Of a DNA stretch of 64,000 bases, positions 33,948-40,963 are shown one piece after another. The notes beneath the pieces were generated by a model that saw only the letters and a program-made list of their open reading frames with translations, was not told the DNA's origin and did no database searches. This DNA is from an uncultured Lachnospiraceae bacterium (lineage in GTDB: Bacteria > Bacillota > Clostridia > Lachnospirales > Lachnospiraceae), in NCBI GenBank assembly GCA_905197485.1, contig CAJJYZ010000003.1:17238-81237 (forward strand), written 5' to 3'. Every line of letters starts with the position of its first letter. The stretch's first letter is position 1. A program made the position numbers and the translations under genes.

Positions 33948-34706
33948 TTATAAACCGATAACATCTCCCATATCGTACATGCCTGCCGGTTTTTCTGCCA
34001 GGAATTTTGCTGCTTCCAGTGCGCCTTTTGCGAATACGGTTCTGGAATATGCGGTGTGCTTGAACTCAATGACTTCATCGATTCCTGCGAAAATCACCTC
34101 ATGTTCTCCCACAATCGTACCGCCCCGCACTGCCGAGATTCCGATTTCCTTCTTCTCTCTCTTTCTGCGCTCCTTACTCCTGTCATAGCAGTAAGAATAT
34201 TCCTGATTCAAGGCTTCATTCACCGAATCCGCAAGCGCAAGCGCTGTTCCGCTCGGAGCATCCAACTTCTGATTGTGATGCTTCTCCACAAGCTCTACGT
34301 CGAATCCGGACGGAGCCAATACTTTCGCCGCATTTTGTAAAAGCTTCATCAGCAGATTGATACCGAGCGACATATTCGCGGAACGGAGAACTGCGGTTTC
34401 TTTGGCCGCTTCCTCCACATGTCTTACCTGTTCCTCTGATAAGCCTGTCGTACAGAGTACAATCGGGAGTCTATGGGATGCACAGTAATCCAACAGCCCA
34501 TCTACCGCTCCCGCATTGGAGAAATCTACTACCACGTCTGCTTTAATATCACATTGTTCAATGCTTGCGAACACCGGATACGGCTGTGTTCCCTCTGTGT
34601 ACGTATCCACTCCGGCTACAATTTCCAGTTCCTCTTCCGATGCCACAAGGTCGGTAATGACACGTCCCATTTTCCCGTTGCATCCATGCATAATTATCTT
34701 TACCAT
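33948..34706 (-). CDS. dapB: 4-hydroxy-tetrahydrodipicolinate reductase
   Basis: 252 residues. Reduces the DapA product on the route to diaminopimelate and lysine. The cofactor loop is MHGCNGKMGRVI, the substrate motif HHNQKLDAPSGTA, and CTTGLSEEQ the middle segment. It follows dapA by 18 bases and should share the lysine riboswitch control. Confidence 0.96.
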   Translation of the reverse strand: MVKIIMHGCNGKMGRVITDLVASEEELEIVAGVDTYTEGTQPYPVFASIEQCDIKADVVVDFSNAGAVDGLLDYCASHRLPIVLCTTGLSEEQVRHVEEAAKETAVLRSANMSLGINLLMKLLQNAAKVLAPSGFDVELVEKHHNQKLDAPSGTALALADSVNEALNQEYSYCYDRSKERRKREKKEIGISAVRGGTIVGEHEVIFAGIDEVIEFKHTAYSRTVFAKGALEAAKFLAEKPAGMYDMGDVIGL

Positions 34707-34724
34707 CGTATGTTCCTCTTCCTT

Positions 34725-35615
34725 CTATACTAATTGAATCCCGAAATTTTTCATCGCTTTCGCAAGCTTCTCTTCGTGTTCTTTCGAAATCTCTGTCAAC
34801 GGCATTCGAAGTCCTCCGACTTCCATTCCCATCAGCGCAACCGCCTTTTTCACCGGAATCGGGTTAACTTCGGAGAACAATGCATCCACAAGTGGAAGTG
34901 CGCGAAGCTGAAGTTCCCGGCTTCCTTTTACATCGCCCTGGAAGAATTTCTCACAAATGTCATGCGTCTCCTTCGGCGCCACATTGGCAAGAACAGAGAT
35001 GACTCCTTTTCCCCCAAGAGATAGAATCGGCACAATCTGGTCGTCATTCCCTGAATATAAATCAATCTTTCCATCTGTATACTGCATTACTTTCACAATC
35101 TGGGAAATATTCCCCGACGCTTCCTTGATTCCCACGATGTTATCCACATCTTTTACAAGCTTTGCCGCAGTCTCCGGCAAGATATTGCATCCTGTTCTGC
35201 TTGCCACGTTATACATAATCATCGGAACCTTCGCTTCTTCGGCTATCGTAGTATAATGTCCGATTAACCCTTGCTGTGTCGCCTTATTATAGTAAGGAGT
35301 CACAACGAGAATTCCATCGACGCCGTATTCCGCCGCTTCTTTCGACATCTGCGCTGCCGTTCTCGTGCAGTTGGAACCGGTTCCTGCAATGACAGGGATT
35401 CTTCCCTTCGCAAACTCCACCGTTCTCTTTACACAAATCATGTGCTCCTCTTCCGTCAATGTGGAAGCTTCTCCGGTTGTTCCGCAAATGATAATACTGT
35501 CGGTACCATTTTCACAATGATACTCCACCAATTCGTTTAATTTGTCATAATTCACACTTCCGTCCGCATGAAACGGTGTGATAAGTGCAACTCCTGAACC
35601 TGTAAAAATAGACAT
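34725..35615 (-). CDS. dapA: 4-hydroxy-tetrahydrodipicolinate synthase
   Basis: 296 residues. Condenses pyruvate with aspartate semialdehyde, the committed step to lysine and diaminopimelate. The Schiff-base Lys is in VGIKEASG, the catalytic Tyr in MYNVASRTG, and GTTGEAST is the pyruvate-binding loop. The start at 35615 (MSIFTGSGVALITPF) has AGGAGG upstream. The longer frame to 35729 runs through the riboswitch terminator and is not coding. Paired with dapB. Confidence 0.97.
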   Translation of the reverse strand: MSIFTGSGVALITPFHADGSVNYDKLNELVEYHCENGTDSIIICGTTGEASTLTEEEHMICVKRTVEFAKGRIPVIAGTGSNCTRTAAQMSKEAAEYGVDGILVVTPYYNKATQQGLIGHYTTIAEEAKVPMIMYNVASRTGCNILPETAAKLVKDVDNIVGIKEASGNISQIVKVMQYTDGKIDLYSGNDDQIVPILSLGGKGVISVLANVAPKETHDICEKFFQGDVKGSRELQLRALPLVDALFSEVNPIPVKKAVALMGMEVGGLRMPLTEISKEHEEKLAKAMKNFGIQLV

Positions 35616-35649
35616 ATCTTTTCCCTCCTGATGCTCCAACAGAAAAAAA

Positions 35650-35675
35650 TAAGAGGCGAGAAAATTCGCCTCTAA
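35650..35675 (-). terminator. Terminator arm of the lysine riboswitch
   Basis: On the minus strand TAGAGGCGA and TCGCCTCTTA pair closely and are followed by a run of seven T, 35 bases before the dapA start. It would form when lysine is bound. Confidence 0.9.
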
Positions 35676-35707
35676 GAATCTGATTATATCTTCTATATCT
35701 TCCATCT

Positions 35708-35876
35708 TAGATAGCGCTCCGGCGTACATTCGTCGGCAGTCATACAGCTCTTAACTGTATGCCCAGAATCATAAGTCTCAGGCGTTATGATTCTTCGGCG
35801 TCGTCCCCTTTCCACTGCTTTTAACTATTCCTGAAATATCCAACAGCGTACTGATGAAAAACGCAACCTCTATCTT
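35708..35876 (-). promoter_or_regulatory. Lysine riboswitch (L box) controlling dapA-dapB
   Basis: The minus strand has conserved lysine-aptamer elements in order: GATAGAGGTTGCG at the 5' side of P1 (35874-35862), the AGTACGCTG segment, GGAAAGGGGACG-ACGCCGAAG in the centre, then CTGGGCATACAGT and the closing GGAGCGCTATC (near 35721-35711). Lysine binding is known to favour the terminator. It suits the lysine pathway genes downstream. Confidence 0.94.
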
Positions 35877-35898
35877 TCTGTTATGTATTTTCATTGAT

Positions 35899-35927
35899 AA
35901 TATATCATTTCACTTTTCAGTTGTCAA
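35899..35927 (-). promoter_or_regulatory. Promoter of the lysine riboswitch / dapAB unit
   Basis: TTGACA (35927-35922), 17 bases, TATATT (35904-35899) on the minus strand. It starts ten bases after the end of the ssb-like gene. Confidence 0.8.
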
Positions 35928-35936
35928 CGGATAGTG

Positions 35937-36569
35937 TTACGATTCTTCCACACATTCCAATTTACTTACCGACACCTCATACGCGACGCGCTTTTCTGTC
36001 TCCGTCTCAGTCAGCTTCTTCACATATTCCCTGCTCTGGATTCTGCCGAATATCTGCACATGTTCTCCCACCTCAAAATGGGACGCATATCTCGCGTTTC
36101 TTCCCCAGCAGATGCATGGGATGTAATCCGATTTGCCATATGGACGGTTCACCGCAAGCAGTAAATCCGCAATCTCCCTTCCGAGCGGAGTCTTTCTATA
36201 AATAGGCGCTTTGCATATGTATCCGTCCAACATAATGTTATTCGTCTTCGCGCCGTCCTCCTCTTCTTCCACAAACGCCACTTCCCTTACAAACACAGAC
36301 AGCACGAGATGATTTTTGTGTTCATCATGCTTATTATACGAACGGAACTGCCCGCTCACTGTGATGTACTCTCCCCGATAGTCCTGTGTCACATCAATCA
36401 GTCTCTCCGAAATCATCAATGGGATTCTGTCATCCGAATTGCTCAGTCTCTTCACAAGCACTTCCACCATATAGAAACCTTCTCCAAATACCTCGTGACT
36501 GAATGTGAATTCTGACGCCACCTCTCCCATGATTGTAACTTGATTGTTTTCAATAATCTTATCCGACAT
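35937..36569 (-). CDS. Single-stranded DNA-binding protein-like, two OB folds
   Basis: 210 residues. Two OB-fold segments are apparent. The first (about 1-105) reads VTIMGEVASEFTFSHEV and later YITVSGQFRSYNK. The second (about 110-205) reads IMLDGYICKAPIYRKTPLGREIADLLLAVNR, with the SSB-like PYGKSDYIPCICWGRNA. Clostridial relatives are annotated as single-stranded DNA-binding proteins or PriB-like. It lacks the acidic C-terminal tip of the main SSB, so it is probably an accessory protein. It stands alone between dapA and typA. Confidence 0.8.
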   Translation of the reverse strand: MSDKIIENNQVTIMGEVASEFTFSHEVFGEGFYMVEVLVKRLSNSDDRIPLMISERLIDVTQDYRGEYITVSGQFRSYNKHDEHKNHLVLSVFVREVAFVEEEEDGAKTNNIMLDGYICKAPIYRKTPLGREIADLLLAVNRPYGKSDYIPCICWGRNARYASHFEVGEHVQIFGRIQSREYVKKLTETETEKRVAYEVSVSKLECVEES

Positions 36570-36817
36570 TCTATGTAAATCTCCCTTCCTCTTCGTCGTA
36601 TTTTTTGTCTATACTATGTCTATTCCATATTGTATCAGTTCAGAACTTTTTTGCACGCAAAACCGTCCGTCTTATCTCGACACAATTCGTGGTTTCTGCG
36701 GTTTTTCCACGAAAAGGCTTGTAATCTGTCTCCGGGATTGATAAACTATATGGGTTGTTGAAACAAACTGAAACTGGGAAACATAAGTTATCAATATGAG
36801 AAAGAAGGTACCTTTTT

Positions 36818-38647
36818 ATGAAAATCCAGAGAGAAGATATAAGAAATATTGCGATTATCGCCCACGTTGACCATGGGAAAACAACCCTTGTGGACGAATT
36901 ATTAAAGCAAAGCGGAGTATTCCGCGAAAACCAGGATGTGGCAGACCGCGTCATGGATTCCAACGATATCGAACGGGAACGTGGAATCACCATCCTGTCC
37001 AAAAATACTGCGGTCTACTATAAGAACACAAAAATCAATATCATTGACACGCCCGGACATGCCGACTTTGGCGGCGAGGTCGAACGTGTCTTAAAGATGG
37101 TAAACGGCGTTATCCTCGTCGTAGATGCCTTTGAAGGCGCAATGCCTCAGACAAAATTCGTCTTGAGAAAAGCATTGGAACTGAATCTTCCGGTTATCGT
37201 CTGCATCAACAAAATCGACCGTCCGGAAGCAAGACCGGACGAAGTCATCGATGAAGTCCTGGAACTCTTCATGGACTTAGACGCCTCCGACGAACAGCTC
37301 GACTGTCCGTTCGTCTACGCTTCAGCCAAAGCCGGACATGCCGTATTGGATTTGACAGAAGACCCACAGAATATGATTCCGCTCTTCGAGACGATTCTGG
37401 ACTATATTCCTGCTCCGGAAGGCGACCCAGACGCGGATACCCAGGTGCTTATCAGCACGATTGACTATAACGAGTATGTGGGACGTATCGGTGTCGGAAA
37501 AGTAGACAACGGAAAAATCTCCGTCAATCAGGACATGGTTGTTGTCAACGAACACGAACCGGACAAGAAGAAAAAAGTAAAAATCAGCAAACTCTATGAA
37601 TTTGACGGATTGAATAAAGTGGAAGTGAAGGAAGCCGGTATCGGTTCCATCGTTGCCATCTCCGGCATTTCCGATATCGCCATCGGAGATACGCTCTGCT
37701 CACCAGAAAATCCGGTAGCCATTCCATTCCAGAAGATTTCCGAGCCGACTATCGCGATGCAGTTTATCGTAAACGACAGTCCATTTGCCGGGCAGGAAGG
37801 AAAATACGTCACTTCCCGTCATTTAAGAGACCGTCTCTTCCGGGAACTGAATACAGACGTCAGCCTCCGCGTGGAAGAATCCGAGAATACAGACAGCTTC
37901 AAAGTCTCCGGACGTGGAGAACTTCACTTATCCGTCTTAATCGAGAATATGCGCCGCGAAGGATATGAGTTCGCAGTAAGTAAGGCGGAAGTCCTCTATA
38001 AAAAAGACGAACGCGGCAAACTTTTAGAGCCGATGGAAATCGCTTATGTGGACGTTCCAGACGAATTTACCGGAACTGTCATCGATAAATTAAGCCAGAG
38101 AAAGGGAGAACTCTCCGCAATGAACGCCTCAAGCGGCGGCTACACAAGACTGGAATTCTCCATCCCTTCCAGAGGCTTAATCGGATACCGCGGCGAATTC
38201 ATGACCGATACAAAAGGAAACGGTATTCTTAATACTGCATTCGACGGATACGCACCGTATAAAGGAGATTTCCAATACAGAAAGCAAGGTTCCCTCATCG
38301 CCTTTGAGACCGGCGAATCTGTGACTTACGGTCTCTACAGCGCCCAGGAGCGCGGAACACTCTTCATTGGAGCCGGCGAGAAAGTCTATGCAGGTATGGT
38401 TATCGGACAGAACGGAAAAGCAGAGGATATCGAGCTCAACGTATGTAAGACGAAGCATCTGACCAACACGCGTTCTTCCGGTTCAGACGACGCGCTCAAG
38501 CTCACGACACCTCGTATTTTGAGCCTCGAGGAAGCCTTGGACTTCATCGATACAGACGAACTTCTGGAAGTGACGCCGAAGAGTCTCCGTATCCGCAAGA
38601 AAATTCTGGATTCCAGACTGAGAAAACGAAGTACTTTTAATAAATAA
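36818..38647 (+). CDS. typA: Translational GTPase TypA/BipA
   Basis: 609 residues. Ribosome-associated GTPase needed for 50S assembly and stress growth in known cases. G1 AHVDHGKTTL, the switch RERGITILS, G3 DTPGHADFGGEV and G4 NKIDRP are complete. Domains II, III and V and the BipA C-terminal domain follow, ending LDSRLRKRSTF. A good AAGAAGGT ribosome-binding site precedes the ATG. Confidence 0.97.
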   Translation: MKIQREDIRNIAIIAHVDHGKTTLVDELLKQSGVFRENQDVADRVMDSNDIERERGITILSKNTAVYYKNTKINIIDTPGHADFGGEVERVLKMVNGVILVVDAFEGAMPQTKFVLRKALELNLPVIVCINKIDRPEARPDEVIDEVLELFMDLDASDEQLDCPFVYASAKAGHAVLDLTEDPQNMIPLFETILDYIPAPEGDPDADTQVLISTIDYNEYVGRIGVGKVDNGKISVNQDMVVVNEHEPDKKKKVKISKLYEFDGLNKVEVKEAGIGSIVAISGISDIAIGDTLCSPENPVAIPFQKISEPTIAMQFIVNDSPFAGQEGKYVTSRHLRDRLFRELNTDVSLRVEESENTDSFKVSGRGELHLSVLIENMRREGYEFAVSKAEVLYKKDERGKLLEPMEIAYVDVPDEFTGTVIDKLSQRKGELSAMNASSGGYTRLEFSIPSRGLIGYRGEFMTDTKGNGILNTAFDGYAPYKGDFQYRKQGSLIAFETGESVTYGLYSAQERGTLFIGAGEKVYAGMVIGQNGKAEDIELNVCKTKHLTNTRSSGSDDALKLTTPRILSLEEALDFIDTDELLEVTPKSLRIRKKILDSRLRKRSTFNK

Positions 38648-38712
38648 GAGATATTCCTTTACACCTTCTCTTCGATTCGGTAGAATAAGAGAAAAAGGAC
38701 AAAGGAGAATTT

Positions 38713-39333
38713 ATGTTAAGGTACGCAACTGCTATTTTGAAAAAGCTTGCCGCAGTCATGGAAGTCGTTATCGCTTTCATGCTTGCCATCGGGATTATCC
38801 TTCTGTCTCTCCGGTTAGCCGGAGGGTTGGCGAATATCCCGAATCTGGATGTCTATCCAAATTATGAAGACTTGCTGGAGACATGCTTCAACTTAATCAT
38901 CGGTGTGGAGTTAATCCGCATGGTCTACATCCACACGCCGGGAACGGTCTTCGAGGTTCTGCTTTTCGCAATTGCCAGACAGATTATCATCGACCACAGT
39001 TCCCCAATGAACAGTTTGATTGGCGTTCTCTCGATTGCAGCCCTCTTCGCGACAAGAAAGTTCCTCTTCGTAGAGTTCGACGAGGCGGAGAAGATAATTT
39101 TTCGGGCAAACCAAAAAGTCTTTCTTGTCAACAAGCTGATTCGCATCCAGATTCCTTACGAAGAAGGCGATACCCTCAAAGATGTCATTACCCGGCAGTT
39201 GAATGAATATCATGAGGAAATCGGCGTTGGAGGCTGCGCTTATTTCGGAAACTTCGGTCTTCGAATCGCAAAAATGAATAAGGGCGAGATATCTCGTGTG
39301 GAAGTCATCAAGTCTACGATTCAACATCCGTAG
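38713..39333 (+). CDS. PsiE-like membrane protein with C-terminal cytosolic domain
   Basis: 206 residues. Four hydrophobic helices (about 14-33, 55-75, 80-95 and 100-116) resemble the PsiE family, followed by a soluble part of 90 residues (FDEAEKIIFRANQKVFLVN, then IGVGGCAYFGNFGLRIAKM). PsiE is phosphate-starvation inducible in E. coli but of unknown biochemistry. Some databases call such clostridial proteins transporter. It follows typA by 65 bases and AAAGGAG precedes the ATG. Confidence 0.7.
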   Translation: MLRYATAILKKLAAVMEVVIAFMLAIGIILLSLRLAGGLANIPNLDVYPNYEDLLETCFNLIIGVELIRMVYIHTPGTVFEVLLFAIARQIIIDHSSPMNSLIGVLSIAALFATRKFLFVEFDEAEKIIFRANQKVFLVNKLIRIQIPYEEGDTLKDVITRQLNEYHEEIGVGGCAYFGNFGLRIAKMNKGEISRVEVIKSTIQHP

Positions 39334-39361
39334 TCTTCCCCTCGTTTTGCTCGCAGCGGCT

Positions 39362-39398
39362 AAGACTGACAGTTAAGAAATAATTGTCAGTCTTTTTA
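39362..39398 (+). terminator. Terminator after the PsiE-like gene
   Basis: AAGACTGACA and TGTCAGTCTT are perfect arms with a 13-base loop, followed by T-rich sequence. Confidence 0.88.
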
Positions 39399-39429
39399 TT
39401 TTTATTTTAGAATTTTGTCATTCTTTTTA

Positions 39430-39458
39430 TTGCATTTCTCCGTCTGTTTGTGTATAAT
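39430..39458 (+). promoter_or_regulatory. hpf promoter
   Basis: TTGCAT (39430-39435), 17 bases, TATAAT (39453-39458), then AAAGGAG before the ATG at 39513. A vegetative sigma factor type; no stress sigma site is evident. Confidence 0.75.
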
Positions 39459-39512
39459 ATAACCATAGTACAAACTTTCTTTTGTGCAATACGTTGAAAA
39501 GGAGTTGACATC

Positions 39513-40049
39513 ATGAATTTTATCATTAGCGGAAAAAACATCGAAATAACACAAGGTCTCAAAGACACGATTGAGCGGAAGCTCGGAAAGTTAGAAAGGT
39601 ATTTCACTCCTGACACAGAAATCATCGTAACCTTAAGCGTTGAGAAAGACCGACAGAAAATTGAGGTTACCATCCCTGTAAAAGGCGACATCATTCGTTC
39701 CGAACAGGTAAGTACTGATATGTACGTTTCTATCGACCTGGTAGAGGAAGTCATCGAAAGACAGCTTCGCAAGTATAAGAACAAACTGGTGAGCAGACAC
39801 CAGGCTGGCGGAAGCTTCAATCAGGCATTCATGGAATCAGAAGATGAAGTGGCTGACACAGACGAGATTCGTATCGTACGTACGAAGCGTTTCGGAGTCA
39901 AACCAATGTTCCCGGAGGATGCTTGTATGCAGATGGACCTTTTGGGACATAACTTCTTTGTTTTCAGCAACGCGGAGACAGAGGAAGTCAATGTAGTGTA
40001 TAAACGTAAAGACGGTTCTTTCGGATTAATCGAACCAGAATTCCAATAG
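39513..40049 (+). CDS. hpf: Ribosome hibernation promoting factor, long form
   Basis: 178 residues. The N-terminal domain (about 1-95) binds the decoding centre of idle 30S subunits (FIISGKNIEITQGLKDTIERK at its beginning). The C-terminal domain (about 120-178) dimerises 70S into 100S particles (IVRTKRFGVKPMFPEDA, MDLLGHNFFVFSNAET). This is the long HPF typical of Firmicutes. It stands alone between its own promoter and terminator. Confidence 0.96.
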   Translation: MNFIISGKNIEITQGLKDTIERKLGKLERYFTPDTEIIVTLSVEKDRQKIEVTIPVKGDIIRSEQVSTDMYVSIDLVEEVIERQLRKYKNKLVSRHQAGGSFNQAFMESEDEVADTDEIRIVRTKRFGVKPMFPEDACMQMDLLGHNFFVFSNAETEEVNVVYKRKDGSFGLIEPEFQ

Positions 40050-40061
40050 TACATACAAGAC

Positions 40062-40097
40062 GGACAGTAGAATCTTCCCGATTCTACTGTCCTGTTT
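40062..40097 (+). terminator. hpf terminator
   Basis: Perfect 13-pair stem (GGACAGTAGAATC and complement), loop TTCCC, then TGTTTTT. A further hairpin GAAGGAG/CTCCTTC at 40103-40122 lies on the side of the convergent yigZ-like gene. Confidence 0.9.
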
Positions 40098-40125
40098 TTA
40101 TCGAAGGAGGAAACGCTCCTTCTCC

Positions 40126-40782
40126 CTATTCGTCAAAGACTGTCATCTCCCCGTCAATCTTAGCAAACCAACAGGCATCCCCTTGTTTTAAAAGCGCCTG
40201 TCCGTTCGTTCCTTCTGTAATCTCCTGCACAACCGGCTCCAGCTCTTCTGCCGGAAGCAGCACTTCCAGCTTCACCTTATCCGTATATTCCGAATGCAGA
40301 ATCGTAAGTCCTCTCTGTCCGAGAATATATTGTATCTTCCCAAGTCCGGTATAATCCGTCTCAATCTCCAGTTTATACCCGTACATTCTGGTAATAATCT
40401 TACTGGCAGCTAATCCTTCCTGCACCGCCTTGGAGTATGCCCTTACAAGCCCTCCTGTTCCAAGAAGTGTCCCGCCAAAATAACGGGTTACCACGACTGC
40501 AGCATCGTGAATCTCCTCCCCAAGGAGCACATCCAGCATCGGCTTCCCCGCTGTGCCCTGAGGTTCTCCGTCGTCACTGCATCGTTGTGTCTGGAACCGT
40601 TCCCCCAACACGTATGCATAACAGTTGTGCGTGGCATTCCAGTATTTTTTTTTCATTCTTTCGATAAACTCCAGCGCTCCCTCTTCTGTCTTTACAGGCT
40701 GCACTGTCGCGATAAAGCGGGATTTCTTCTCCACGATTTCCGCTTCTTCCCCTATAAATACGGTACGATATTCTTTCAACAT
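40126..40782 (-). CDS. YigZ/IMPACT-family protein
   Basis: 218 residues. The N-terminal UPF0029 domain has the conserved DDGEPQGTAGKPML and TRYFGGTLLGTGGLVRAYS. A C-terminal DUF1949 domain (about 140-205) follows. Relatives of eukaryotic IMPACT are linked to translation regulation, but the bacterial function is not settled. It converges on hpf. Confidence 0.9.
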   Translation of the reverse strand: MLKEYRTVFIGEEAEIVEKKSRFIATVQPVKTEEGALEFIERMKKKYWNATHNCYAYVLGERFQTQRCSDDGEPQGTAGKPMLDVLLGEEIHDAAVVVTRYFGGTLLGTGGLVRAYSKAVQEGLAASKIITRMYGYKLEIETDYTGLGKIQYILGQRGLTILHSEYTDKVKLEVLLPAEELEPVVQEITEGTNGQALLKQGDACWFAKIDGEMTVFDE

Positions 40783-40963
40783 ACTTTCACCTTTTCTCTG
40801 CCCGGCAGTAATTTACATCTCATTTACTTATACTACTATAAAAGAATTTTAAGGAGTTCACAACATTTTCTTAAATTTTTCCTAGGATTTGTGAACTTTT
40901 CAATTTTCGCTTTATTTAAAATTAGTTATTTGCTATAATAGCATGGTAAAAGGAGGCAATATC

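Noticed and set aside
35616..35729. N-terminal extension of dapA to 35729
   Set aside because: It reads through the riboswitch terminator; the ATG at 35615 has a strong ribosome-binding site and gives the normal DapA N-terminus.
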